Shown here: positions 18,033 to 26,318 of the stretch, in pieces
How the letters are laid out: every line of letters starts with the position of its first letter
Position numbering within the stretch: position 1 is the stretch's first letter
Origin: Virgisporangium aliadipatigenens
GTDB lineage: Bacteria; Actinomycetota; Actinomycetes; Mycobacteriales; Micromonosporaceae
Direction: 5' to 3'
Assembly (NCBI RefSeq): GCF_016863615.1
Contig: NZ_BOPF01000054.1
Span: 1 to 57,188 of the forward strand
Length of the DNA stretch: 57,188 nt
Made by a program: the position numbers and the translations under genes
Notes under the pieces: model-generated
What the model was told of the DNA's origin: nothing
Seen by the model: only the letters and a program-made list of their open reading frames with translations
Database searches by the model: none

Positions 18033-18037
18033 AGGCG

Positions 18038-19267
18038 TTAAGCGCCGCGGACCTCGTTCAGGCGGCGGGTCAGGAAGTCCCGCTCGGGGCCGTTGTCGGT
18101 CAGGGCCAACGCCTGCCGGTAGCAGGCGGCCGCCTCGCCGGCCCGGCCCAGCCGCCGCAGCAGGTCCGCCCGCGCGGCCGGCAGATAGCGGTAGCCCGCG
18201 AGCCGCGGGTCGTCCACCAGCGGGTCGAGCGCGGCGAGCCCCACCGCCGGCCCGTCGGCCATCGCCACGGCGACCGCCCGGTTCAGCGCCACCACCGGCG
18301 AGGGCCACACCCGCAGCAGCACGTCGTACAGGCCGACGATCTGCGGCCAGTCGGTGTCCACATAGGACGGCGCCTCGGCGTGCAGGGCAGCGATCGCCGC
18401 CTGCAACGCGAACCGGCCGGCGCCACCGCGCAGCGCCCCCGGCACCAGTGCGCGTCCCTCGGCGATGGCGGCGCGATCCCACCGTTCCCTCGACTGCTCC
18501 GCGAGAAGGAGAAGACGGCCGTCCGGGGCGGTCCGGGCGTCGCGGCGGGCGTCCGTGAGAAGCAGGAGCGCGAGCAGCCCGCGGACCTCGCGCTCGTCGG
18601 GCATCAGCATCCGCAGCATGCGGGTCAGCTCGAACGCCCGCTCCACCAGGTCGGTGCGCACCAGCCGCTCCCCCTCCGGCGCCGTGTGGCCGGTCGTGTA
18701 GAGCAGGTGCACCACCGTGAGAACGGCGTCGAGCCGGTCCGGCAGTTCCTCCGGAGCCGGTACCCGGTAGGCGATCCGGGCGGCGGCGATCTTCTTCTTC
18801 GCACGCGTCACGCGCGCCGCCATCGTCGCCTCCGGCACCAGGAACGCCCGCGCGATCTCGCCGGTGCTCAGTCCGCACACCAGCCGCAGCGTCAGCGCCA
18901 CCTGCGCCTCGCGGGCGATCGCCGGGTGGCAGCACGTAAAGACCAGGCGCAGCCGGTCGTCGGGGATATCGTCCACAGTGGACCCGGGCTCGACCCTCTC
19001 GACGAGGAGCGGCAACTTGGTGCGCAACACCTGCGCCCGCCGGTGGGCGTCGATCGCCCGCCGCCGCGCGGCCGTCGTCAGCCAGGCACCCGGATTCGCC
19101 GGAACGCCCTCGCGCAGCCACACGTCCAGGGCCGCCACGTAGGCGTCCTGCACACACTCCTCGGCGAGATCCAGGTCGCCGGCGACCCGCGCCGTCGCGG
19201 CGAGCACGAAGGCCCACTCGCGACGGTGCGCGTCGGCGACCGCCTCCCGGACGGCCCTACTCGTCAA
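18038..19267 (-). CDS. ECF sigma factor, ECF42/SigJ-like with TPR-like C-terminus
   Basis: 409 residues. Region 2 (about 12-80, REWAFVLAATARVAGDLDLAEECVQDAY) and region 4 (about 105-165, LVFTCCHPAIAREAQVALTLRLVCGLSTGEIARAF) are followed by a 240-residue helical extension, the layout of ECF42 sigma factors. Those lack an anti-sigma factor and work with DGPF/YCII proteins, and such a gene is directly upstream. The likely start is TTG at 19267, inside the end of the YCII gene, because homologous sequence begins there; its ribosome site is weak. A GTCCACAGTGGAC palindrome lies at 18971. Target promoters unknown. Confidence 0.88.
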   Translation of the reverse strand: MTSRAVREAVADAHRREWAFVLAATARVAGDLDLAEECVQDAYVAALDVWLREGVPANPGAWLTTAARRRAIDAHRRAQVLRTKLPLLVERVEPGSTVDDIPDDRLRLVFTCCHPAIAREAQVALTLRLVCGLSTGEIARAFLVPEATMAARVTRAKKKIAAARIAYRVPAPEELPDRLDAVLTVVHLLYTTGHTAPEGERLVRTDLVERAFELTRMLRMLMPDEREVRGLLALLLLTDARRDARTAPDGRLLLLAEQSRERWDRAAIAEGRALVPGALRGGAGRFALQAAIAALHAEAPSYVDTDWPQIVGLYDVLLRVWPSPVVALNRAVAVAMADGPAVGLAALDPLVDDPRLAGYRYLPAARADLLRRLGRAGEAAACYRQALALTDNGPERDFLTRRLNEVRGA

Positions 19268-19601
19268 ACTTCATGACGGGTCGGACCTCCACCCCGCCCC
19301 CACCGGCGGGGCAGAGCTTCGCGATCGCGATGGCCTTGTCGAGATCCTCCGCCTCGATGACGTAATAGCCGCCGAGCGCCTCCTTCGTCTCCACGAACGG
19401 CCCGTCCGTGACGATGTCGCCGCGAATGGTGGTGGCGGTGGCGGTCGGCTGGAGCGCCTCGCCGCCGAGGATCCGGCCGCCCAGTTCGGGGACCTGCTGG
19501 CTGAACCGGGCGTGGTCGTCCATCGCCTTCTGCCAGTCCTCGGGCGTGGCCTGCTCGTAGAACTCCTCCGACTCGTAGATCAGGATCAGGTACTGCGCCA
19601 T
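19257..19601 (-). CDS. YCII/DGPF-domain protein
   Basis: A 114-residue protein with the start MAQYLILIYESEEFYE and the motif VTDGPFVETKEALGGYYVIE, the DGPF signature of YCII-related proteins that accompany ECF41/ECF42 sigma genes. Its 3' end overlaps the sigma-factor start by 11 bp, so the two are co-translated. The biochemical role is not established in the family. The ATG at 19601 has a GGAGGAC ribosome site. Confidence 0.9.
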   Translation of the reverse strand: MAQYLILIYESEEFYEQATPEDWQKAMDDHARFSQQVPELGGRILGGEALQPTATATTIRGDIVTDGPFVETKEALGGYYVIEAEDLDKAIAIAKLCPAGGGGVEVRPVMKFDE

Positions 19602-19745
19602 GGTGTCCTCCTCGGTGGTGCCCGATGGGCATTGTGCTCCGACACCCACCCGTCGAACGGCGGGTCGACGAATTCGACAACCCCACGATTTTTTTCTCCC
19701 GAAATGGTTATTGCTGGAAATTGCTGGAGGACTTACCTTCGGATC
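19602..19745. promoter_or_regulatory. AT-rich divergent promoter region with 10-bp tandem repeat
   Basis: This 144-bp region separates the YCII gene (minus) from the nuclease-helicase operon (plus). It is clearly more AT-rich than its surroundings. It has a run of seven T (19689-19695) and a tandem repeat ATTGCTGGAA/ATTGCTGGAG (19710-19729) that ends in a GGAGG ribosome-like site 16 bp before ATG 19746. It probably holds the operon promoter; no consensus -35/-10 can be assigned with confidence. Confidence 0.4.
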
Positions 19746-20549
19746 ATGGCGGAGCCCGTGGAGGAGCTGGAACGGCGCATCGAGCGCCTGCGTTCGGCCG
19801 TCCGCCACGCCGTCACCACGGGTGACCGCGCCACCGCGCGCACCCTCCGGGCCGAGTTGCGACGGGCCGAGGACGCCTGGGAGGAGGCCCTCGACGACCT
19901 CGCCGACCAGGCACCCGCCGCGCCGCTGCCACCCCGGCAGCGGGCCGTCCCGGGACTCCTGCCCCTGCGTGAGCAGGTGCACACCGCACTGTCGTTACTC
20001 TCCGTTCCGGCTGCGCCGCGGCTCGTCGTCCAGGTGCACCACGCGTTCTTCGGGGAGGACGTGCCGAGTGCCAAGCTGACCAGCCTGCGGCGGGACGAGG
20101 AACGGTCGTTCCGGTCGGCGCCGTTCGCGCGTCCGTACTACCTGTGCGCGGCGCTGACGGCCGACCGGCTCGCCCCGGCCCGCGGCCTGCTCGCCGTCTC
20201 GACCTGGCCGCTCGAGCACCGCATCGTCGGCCCCCTCAGCCCGCGCGTCGACTTCCTCACGGCGGCGGTACGGGTGGCCGAGCACGCCGAGCGGCTGTCC
20301 AAGGTGGACGGTGGCGTGGCCCGGCTGCTGTGGATGTTCGGGGCCAACATCCCGGGCGCCGCCAGTGGCATCGGGACCGCCGCGCCGGCCGCGGTGATCC
20401 GGGCGGCCCGCGCCGAGCTGGATTCGCACACGGGCGTCGACCGTTCGCACCGCACGGCCGCCGCCGCCCGCGCCCGCGCGCATCTCGACGACGTCGGACA
20501 GCTCTTCGGCACCCAGCTCCGCGCCGTCCGTTCGAGAACAGGCACCTGA
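19746..20549 (+). CDS. Coiled-coil protein of unknown function, first gene of nuclease-helicase operon
   Basis: 267 residues, unrecognised. Residues 2-55 form a charged helix (VEELERRIERLRSAV, then ARTLRAELRRAEDAWEEAL) likely to be a coiled coil. The remainder is a globular domain with VVQVHHAFFGEDVPSAKLTSL, LLAVSTWPLEHRIVGPL and a Ser/Thr-His-rich C-terminal helix (HRTAAAARARAHLDDVG). There is no signal peptide or membrane segment, so it is cytosolic. It precedes the nuclease by 38 bp and probably belongs to the same transcript. It could be an adaptor or sensor subunit. Confidence 0.7.
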   Translation: MAEPVEELERRIERLRSAVRHAVTTGDRATARTLRAELRRAEDAWEEALDDLADQAPAAPLPPRQRAVPGLLPLREQVHTALSLLSVPAAPRLVVQVHHAFFGEDVPSAKLTSLRRDEERSFRSAPFARPYYLCAALTADRLAPARGLLAVSTWPLEHRIVGPLSPRVDFLTAAVRVAEHAERLSKVDGGVARLLWMFGANIPGAASGIGTAAPAAVIRAARAELDSHTGVDRSHRTAAAARARAHLDDVGQLFGTQLRAVRSRTGT

Positions 20550-20587
20550 CGCTTCCCCACGTCTTCCCCCCGCGAAGGACTCCCACC

Positions 20588-21718
20588 GTGCAGAACGCTC
20601 CCGTGACCAGCACCGAAGCGCACCTGGACCGGCTCCGTGGCGACGTCGCGCCGGTCAACCACAACGCCCGCACCATCGCCGCCCTGACCGGCAATCCCGG
20701 GTGCCGCCGCCGCGCCGTTCTCGACGCCGCCGGCGTCGACAAGAAGGCGATGTCCGTTCACATCGGACACCCCGTGCCCTTCGGCCAGTCGACCTTCGCC
20801 ATCACCCGGGGGAACGCCTTCGAGGCGCAGGTCAAGGCGAACGGCTGCGCGGAGCTGCTGACCATGCTGCGCGAACGGCTCGGCCTCGACATCGCCGAGG
20901 TCGCATACAACGACCTGGAGGAGGCGGGCGGCAACGGCAGCCGCGAAGTGCGCCACGCCCTCGCCCGGCGGATGATCGACGGCGCCGCCGCCGGGGTCGA
21001 GGGCGCCGGCACGCTCTTCGACCACCCGCTGCTCGGCCTGCCGATCGGCGGCCGCACGGTGTATCTGGAGCCCGACCTGATCGCCTTCCAGGTCGGCGCG
21101 CAGTTCCACATCATCGAGATCAAGTCGTTCCCGGTCATCGACGGGCAGGCCGACGGGGGCAAGGTGGCGGCCGCCGCCGTGCAGTCCGCCGTGTACGTGC
21201 TGGCCCTGCGTCGCCTGTTCGAGGAACTCGGGCACGACCCGCAGCGCGTGTCGCACAATGTGATCCTCGTGTGCCCCGAAAACTTCTCCAACCGGCCGGT
21301 CGCCACGCTCCTGGACGTGCGCCGCCAGTTGACCGTCCTCAAGCGACAGTTGTCCCGGCTGCGCCGCGTCGACGAACTGCTCGCCACGCTCGACCCCGGG
21401 CTGACGTTCGACCTGGGGGTACGGGACGGGACGGCGACCCGGCCGGCCGGCGAGGTCGTCGCGGCGCTCGGCGAGGTGGAGGCGCGCTACTCCCCGGACT
21501 GTCTCGACATGTGCGAGCTCTCCTACTTCTGCCGGGCCGAGGCGCGGGGCACCACGCACGCGCTCGGCCGCACCGTGCGCGAGGAACTGGGCGGCATCGA
21601 GTTCGTCGACACGGCGTTGCGCCTCGCCGAAGGCAGATTGGCTCCCACGGTGGAGCTGGCGGAGACGGCCCACGCCCTGCGCACCGCCCTGCGGATGCGC
21701 ACGGAGTGCCTGTCTTGA
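20588..21718 (+). CDS. PD-(D/E)XK nuclease, Cas4/RecB-like with Fe-S cysteines
   Basis: 376 residues. The core VYLEPDLIAF...FHIIEIKSFPV gives catalytic Asp163, Glu177 and Lys179. Downstream, AVQSAVYVLALRR supplies the RecB-type motif Gln199-x3-Tyr203. One Cys near the N-terminus (Cys39, NPGCRRRA) and three near the C-terminus (Cys305, Cys309, Cys315 in CLDMCELSYFC) match the split four-cysteine Fe-S clamp of Cas4 and AddB nucleases. The expected activity is DNA cleavage or end resection. GTG 20588 has a GAAGGA ribosome site. Its stop overlaps the TTG start of the next gene. No cas genes are nearby, so it is not a CRISPR adaptation protein here. Confidence 0.8.
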   Translation: MQNAPVTSTEAHLDRLRGDVAPVNHNARTIAALTGNPGCRRRAVLDAAGVDKKAMSVHIGHPVPFGQSTFAITRGNAFEAQVKANGCAELLTMLRERLGLDIAEVAYNDLEEAGGNGSREVRHALARRMIDGAAAGVEGAGTLFDHPLLGLPIGGRTVYLEPDLIAFQVGAQFHIIEIKSFPVIDGQADGGKVAAAAVQSAVYVLALRRLFEELGHDPQRVSHNVILVCPENFSNRPVATLLDVRRQLTVLKRQLSRLRRVDELLATLDPGLTFDLGVRDGTATRPAGEVVAALGEVEARYSPDCLDMCELSYFCRAEARGTTHALGRTVREELGGIEFVDTALRLAEGRLAPTVELAETAHALRTALRMRTECLS

Positions 21719-23199
21719 CGGCACTGACCGCCCTCGCCCGGGCCATCGCCGTCCGGGAGGAACGGGCCCAGCCGCTCACCACCGTGCGCCACGTCCACAT
21801 CGGAGCGCGGCCGCTGGTCTTCGTGCCGCTGGCGCTGGCCGGCGAGGCAAACGCCCCGCTGGCCGCCCTGGTCGGCGACGATCGCGCCGCGCCGCACCTG
21901 CTCGTGGTGCCGCAGCCGCGAAACCGCGCGCAGCGCTTCGCGTTCGCCGCCGAGCTGGGGCACCTGGTGCTCGACTACCTGAGGAGCTTCACGCACTTCC
22001 GCGAGGACGTGCCGATCAACCGCGGTCGCGAGGTGCGGCAACGGTTCTCCGACGCGCCGCAGCTCATCGTGCCGAATCCGGCCGGGGTGGCGTTCACCCG
22101 GCTGCTGGGCCGCTCGACGCGGCTGCGCCGCACCGACGGGCCGTACGCGGTGGATCCCGTGGTGCCGCTGCTCGGGAGGTGGCTGACGTTCCTCGCCGAA
22201 CGCGCCGAGCATCCCGGCTCGTCGCTCATGGTGGCGATGACCCGGGCGCTGTCGATGCACTGGGCCACCGGGCAGAGTTCCACCGAGGACGCCAATCTCG
22301 CCGCGCTGCTCGGCTGGATCGCGCCGCCCGAGGGGCGTTCCCCCGTGGAAGCCGCGGCCGACGCGGAGGACGCCGATCTGTGGCCGCCGGCCGGACCGGC
22401 CACCGATCCGACGTTCGACAACGAGATCCTGTCGCCGGCGATCGCCCGGCACGAGCGCGACCCGCGCCACTTCGACGGACTGCGCAAGGTCCTGAACTCC
22501 CAGCTGGAACCGACCTGGCACCTGATGTGGCGCGGCATCGACGTTCTCGGTGGACTGTCGCCGGGCGCCTCCGTGGCCGAACGCTGGGCCGACGACCGCG
22601 ACAGCTTCACCAACTACGTCACCTACCTGGCGGGCGACAACCCGCTGCCGCAGGCCCGCCGGGACAGCGCGACCGCCGCCGCCCGACGACTGTCCACAAT
22701 GGAACGGGCCCAGAACGTCTACGACGTGCAGCGCGCCATGGACGATCCGCTCGTGATGGCCGAATACCGGCTCGGCGGGGAGGCCTTCGCCGGCACGGTC
22801 ACGTACGCCGCGCCGGACCGGATCGACGCCAGCAGCGGCCGGCGCAAGCTGCGCCCGCAGATCCTCGTGCACACCGACGACCCGCTGCGCCTGACGCCGG
22901 GCGCCACGGTCAGCGACCGCTCCCGGCCCAAGCAGAAGGCCGTGATCGTGCGGGTGTCCACACTGGACAGCGGCGGCTACGAGGTACAGCTCGAACTGAG
23001 CGGCGGCATGGGAAACTCGCTCGTCGCGCCGCCCGGCAGCGTGCCCGCCGTCGGCGAACGCCTCACCTACAGCGCGCTCGACGCGGCGTTCCGGCAGCCG
23101 GACCGGTTCCCCGCCAACGAGGAGACGCCGTGGACGCACGGCGGCCCGCCCCAGCAGTACGTGCCCACGAACGACGACGCCGTGGAGGACTGGTCATGA
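21715..23199 (+). CDS. Unknown protein with degenerate ImmA/IrrE-like motif
   Basis: 494 residues. Residues 71-90, RAQRFAFAAELGHLVLDYL, closely follow the ImmA/IrrE zinc-peptidase motif (RFxxAHELGHxxL). The first His of HExxH is Ala79; Glu80 and His83 remain, so classical zinc hydrolysis is doubtful. The rest (TWHLMWRGIDVLGGL, YLAGDNPLPQARRDS, then beta-rich C-terminal sequence) matches nothing I recognise. The TTG start at 21715 overlaps the nuclease stop (TTGA) with GGAG at 21703, so the two proteins are co-translated. It may sense or dock partners for the nuclease and helicase. No transfer signature is visible. Confidence 0.65.
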   Translation: MTALTALARAIAVREERAQPLTTVRHVHIGARPLVFVPLALAGEANAPLAALVGDDRAAPHLLVVPQPRNRAQRFAFAAELGHLVLDYLRSFTHFREDVPINRGREVRQRFSDAPQLIVPNPAGVAFTRLLGRSTRLRRTDGPYAVDPVVPLLGRWLTFLAERAEHPGSSLMVAMTRALSMHWATGQSSTEDANLAALLGWIAPPEGRSPVEAAADAEDADLWPPAGPATDPTFDNEILSPAIARHERDPRHFDGLRKVLNSQLEPTWHLMWRGIDVLGGLSPGASVAERWADDRDSFTNYVTYLAGDNPLPQARRDSATAAARRLSTMERAQNVYDVQRAMDDPLVMAEYRLGGEAFAGTVTYAAPDRIDASSGRRKLRPQILVHTDDPLRLTPGATVSDRSRPKQKAVIVRVSTLDSGGYEVQLELSGGMGNSLVAPPGSVPAVGERLTYSALDAAFRQPDRFPANEETPWTHGGPPQQYVPTNDDAVEDWS

Positions 23200-23208
23200 G
23201 CGCGCGGC

Positions 23209-23296
23209 GGGACGGCGCGGTGTCGCCTGGACTGAGGAGTGCAGGGAGCGTAGCGACCGGAATGACGAGGGAAGGCGACACCGCGGGCGCCGTCCC
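23209..23296. repeat. Long imperfect inverted repeat between operon genes
   Basis: CGCGGTGTCGCCT (23216-23228) is exactly complementary to AGGCGACACCGCG (23273-23285). The stem extends outward with GGGACGG (23209-23215) and CCGTCCC (23290-23296), interrupted by four bases. The 44-bp loop carries the GCAGGGAGCGTAGCGACC type of sequence seen at other intergenic REP-like spots in the window. It occupies the only real gap (118 bp) in this operon and could be an RNA-stability or attenuation hairpin. Confidence 0.75.
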
Positions 23297-23317
23297 GACG
23301 CTTGCGCGGGGGACACT

Positions 23318-24610
23318 GTGACCGTGGACGTCTTTCCCGCGGTGATGCAGGACTTCCTGCACGGCGACCGCCCCGGCGTGGTCGTCGACTCACCGCCCGG
23401 CGCCGGCAAGTCCACTCTCGTCAAGCGGGTCGCCACCCACCTGGCGGGGGCCGGGGAGCCGCTCGCCATCGTCGCCCAGACCAACGAACAGGTCGACGAC
23501 CTCGTCGCCGGCATCGCCGCCGCGGCCCCCGACTCGCAGGTCGGCCGCCTCTCCCGGGACGGCTACCTGGCCAGCGCCCGCGTCGCCGGCCATCGCAACG
23601 TCGTGGTCGACAGCAAGATGGGCAACCTCACCGGTTCGGCCGTCGTCATCAGCACCGCCGCCAAGTGGGCCACGGTCACCGACGGCAGCTGGCCGTGGGC
23701 CATCGTCGACGAGGCGTACCAGATGCGCTCCGACGCCCTGCTGCGCATCGCGGGGCGCTTCGAGCGCACGCTGTTCGTGGGCGATCCGGGGCAGCTGGAC
23801 CCGTTCTCCGTGGTGGAGACCGAACGGTGGGCCGGCCTGTCGTGGGACCCGCAGCAGAGCGCGATGGCGGTCCTCCTCGCGCACAACCCGTCCATAAAGC
23901 CGCATCGCCTGGAGGTCTCCTGGCGGCTTCCGGCCACGGCCGCCCCGGTCGTCTCGGAGGCCTTCTACCCCTACACGCCCTTCACCTCCGGGACGGGGCC
24001 CGAGGACCGCTCGCTCTTCTTCCGCACGCGGGCGTTCGGGAAGTCCACTGTGGACTACTCGCTGGAGACCGCCGCCGCGACCGGCTGGGCCCTGCACGAG
24101 CTGCCCCGCCGCCAGACGCTGCGCACCGACGCCGAGGTGGCCCGCGCGTGCGCGCAGTTGGCCACGCGGCTGCTGGAACGCAGCGCCGTGGCCGTCTCCG
24201 AGAAGGCACCCGACGGGGCACCGGTGACCGCCGACCGGATCGCCATCGGGACCGCGCACCGGGACCAGGCGGCGGCGGTGCGCGCGCACCTGCCGGCCGA
24301 CACGGGCATCACCGTCGACACCGCCAACCGGCTGCAGGGGCGCGAGTACGACGTGACGATCGTGTGGCATCCGCTGTCCGGGCGGCGCGACGCGACCGCG
24401 TTCCACCTGGAGTCGGGGCGGCTGTGCGTGCTGACGTCGCGGCACCGGCACGCGTGCGTGGTGGTGGCCCGGGCCGGCATCCCGGACCTGCTCGACGCGC
24501 ACCCTTCGACCGGCCGCATGTATCTCAACGAGGCGGTGAAGTTCCCGGACGGCTGGGAGGCCAACCAGGCGGTGCTGGCCCACCTCTCCGAGCATCGCGT
24601 CCCCGCCTGA
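23318..24610 (+). CDS. Superfamily 1 helicase / P-loop ATPase
   Basis: 430 residues. Motif I is SPPGAGKST (25-33), motif II is AIVDEAYQ (about 129-136), motif III is FVGDPGQLDPF (about 153-163), and motifs V-VI include TANRLQGREYDVTIVW (about 333-348) and LTSRHRHACVVVAR (about 371-384). This is a compact SF1 (Upf1/RecD-like) helicase core without an N-terminal DNA-binding extension. It should translocate on or unwind nucleic acid and could work with the nuclease two genes upstream. A GTCCACTGTGGAC palindrome lies at 24043. The start is GTG 23318; ribosome site weak. Confidence 0.82.
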   Translation: MTVDVFPAVMQDFLHGDRPGVVVDSPPGAGKSTLVKRVATHLAGAGEPLAIVAQTNEQVDDLVAGIAAAAPDSQVGRLSRDGYLASARVAGHRNVVVDSKMGNLTGSAVVISTAAKWATVTDGSWPWAIVDEAYQMRSDALLRIAGRFERTLFVGDPGQLDPFSVVETERWAGLSWDPQQSAMAVLLAHNPSIKPHRLEVSWRLPATAAPVVSEAFYPYTPFTSGTGPEDRSLFFRTRAFGKSTVDYSLETAAATGWALHELPRRQTLRTDAEVARACAQLATRLLERSAVAVSEKAPDGAPVTADRIAIGTAHRDQAAAVRAHLPADTGITVDTANRLQGREYDVTIVWHPLSGRRDATAFHLESGRLCVLTSRHRHACVVVARAGIPDLLDAHPSTGRMYLNEAVKFPDGWEANQAVLAHLSEHRVPA

Positions 24611-24654
24611 CCGGGCCGGGCAAGTGATGGGGCGAAACGCAGGTCATGAGCGGC

Positions 24655-25197
24655 TCATAACCGCGATAGGTCCCCACTACCTGCGGCCGGCGTGACCGGG
24701 CGGCGCATGGCGGTGCGGGGCCAGCGGTCCAGGCCGATCTCCGCCTCGTGGCGGCGCAGCGCCCGCAGTCCCGGCGTCAGCTCCGCGTCGGGCACCGGCA
24801 CGAAGCCGAGGCGCGCGTAGTAGGGGGCGTTCCACGGGATCTCGATGAACGTGGTCAACGTCAGGGCCGGCAGCCCGCCCGCGGCGGCGACCCCGGCGGC
24901 GTGCTCGATGAGGCCGCGGCCGAGGCGACGCCGCGCGGCGTCGGGGTGCACGGACACCTGCTCGATGTGCAGCGCCCCGTCGATCTCGTCGGCGAGCAGG
25001 TAGGCGACCGGCCGGTCGGCGTCGTCCACCGACACCCACGCCCGCCCGTCGCGCTGGTAGCCGGCCAGCTGTGCCACGGGGAACGGCTCGTCGTCCGCGA
25101 TCTCCGGCATCCCGACGGCCCGGAAGCACTCGCCGGCGGCCCGCTCGATGTCCCGCAGTAGTTCGAGTTCGTCGGCTCGTGCGCCCCTGATGTTCAC
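24655..25197 (-). CDS. GNAT-family N-acetyltransferase
   Basis: A 180-residue acetyl-CoA-dependent transferase. The core has LHIEQVSVHPDAARRRLGRGLIEHA, where the (Q/R)xxGxG/A-type pyrophosphate loop reads RRRLGRG, and IPWNAPYYARLGFVPV, the usual GNAT C-terminal beta-bulge. The start is GTG at 25197. The acceptor substrate is unknown. It converges on the helicase gene with 44 bp between. Confidence 0.85.
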   Translation of the reverse strand: MNIRGARADELELLRDIERAAGECFRAVGMPEIADDEPFPVAQLAGYQRDGRAWVSVDDADRPVAYLLADEIDGALHIEQVSVHPDAARRRLGRGLIEHAAGVAAAGGLPALTLTTFIEIPWNAPYYARLGFVPVPDAELTPGLRALRRHEAEIGLDRWPRTAMRRPVTPAAGSGDLSRL

Positions 25198-25348
25198 CTA
25201 CGCCTCAGGTCCAAAAGATGTCCCGCATCTCGCACCACCTTCCCGGAAGCTCTCCTTCCGATCTTCGGCAACACTTACCGCAACCTTGAGACAACCCAGA
25301 GCTAACGCCTGAACGCCCGACACGGTCTGTCCGCGGGTACCGAACCCG

Positions 25349-26122
25349 TCAGACGGCGCGCGGGGCGCCGAACCGCTCGGCGAAGGCGTTGTACACGGGA
25401 GTCCCGCTGACATGATCCAACACGGCGAAAACCACGTGATCGAACCCACCCAGGACGGTGGCGAACGCCTCAGCAACCACAGCCGGATCGTTACGGAACA
25501 CGCCGCATCCCCACGCCCCGAGCACGAGCCGCCGCTCCCCGTGCGCGGCGGCGACGTCGAGCACCCGGCGCGCGCGGCGCTCCAACACCGCCGGCACCGT
25601 CGCCGCGTTCGCGGGCTGGCTGCGCAGCACGGCGCCGTTGTTGGGCGCGGCGGCCGTCAGGAACGACACCTCGTACGCGGGGTCGATCAGCCGCCCCTTG
25701 TCGTCGCGGAACACCGGCACGCGCGGCGAGTAGATGACCCGGTCGCTGTAGCGCAGATCCTTCTCGGCGCGATGGTGCTCGTAGAACTCGAACACCGAAC
25801 TCAGGCACGGGTACAGCCCCGACGCCCGCGCGATGCTCTCCTCCTGCGCCTGCGCCCCGCCGAGGAACCCGCCACCGGGGTTGCGCGCGGAGGCGAAGTT
25901 GAGCGCGGCCACCGGCCCGTCCCCGGCCAGCCGGCGCGCGGCGACAAGCGTGCTCTCCCGCGTCACCTCGACCACCGGAACGTCCACAGTGGACCGCGCC
26001 GGCAGCGGGTCGTCGGGGAGGTAGAGGCGGGTGCCGGCGACGGCCGCGTCGGTAGCGGGATACCGGCCGGACTCCAGCAGCTCCAGCGTTTCCTTGGCGA
26101 TCGCCCGCAATCTCCCGCTCAT
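25349..26122 (-). CDS. Macrodomain protein, bacterial PARG type (TIGR02452-like)
   Basis: 257 residues. NFASARNPGGGFLGGAQAQEES carries the GGG-x(6-8)-QEE signature of bacterial poly(ADP-ribose) glycohydrolases, including the two catalytic-type Glu. The N-terminal helix (RAIAKETLELLESGRY) and the C-terminal macrodomain core (RLVLGAWGCGVFRNDP) fit the TIGR02452 group. The likely role is removing ADP-ribose polymers or other ADP-ribose adducts. The frame is open further upstream, but ATG 26122 (MSGRLRAI) follows a GAGG ribosome site and matches the family start. A GTCCACAGTGGAC palindrome lies at 25982. 150 bp of non-coding sequence lies downstream. Confidence 0.87.
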   Translation of the reverse strand: MSGRLRAIAKETLELLESGRYPATDAAVAGTRLYLPDDPLPARSTVDVPVVEVTRESTLVAARRLAGDGPVAALNFASARNPGGGFLGGAQAQEESIARASGLYPCLSSVFEFYEHHRAEKDLRYSDRVIYSPRVPVFRDDKGRLIDPAYEVSFLTAAAPNNGAVLRSQPANAATVPAVLERRARRVLDVAAAHGERRLVLGAWGCGVFRNDPAVVAEAFATVLGGFDHVVFAVLDHVSGTPVYNAFAERFGAPRAV

Positions 26123-26255
26123 GTCGCCGCCTCGCTTCGCTCCCCGGCGCCCTGAGACGCGAGCACACAGTGCCCCATGATTCGCTCCCGCAAGCGTCCG
26201 CTCATGCGTGATGCTTAGCAGGATCACCGCGCGGACGGCCACCGCAATAGACCCA

Positions 26256-26292
26256 CCGGAGGCCGGTCCCTGAGGCGAGGACCGGCCTCCGG
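26256..26292 (-). terminator. Strong 14-bp hairpin after the secreted nuclease gene
   Basis: CCGGAGGCCGGTCC (26256-26269), a 9-base loop, then the exact complement GGACCGGCCTCCGG (26279-26292). It lies 27 bp past the stop of the minus-strand HNH gene. There is no T-run, as is common for actinobacterial terminators. Confidence 0.75.
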
Positions 26293-26318
26293 CAGCGGGG
26301 AACTACGGGAGAAAAGGT

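Noticed and set aside
20588-21718. CRISPR-associated Cas4
   Set aside because: No Cas1, Cas2, effector or array is present; called Cas4-like by motif only.
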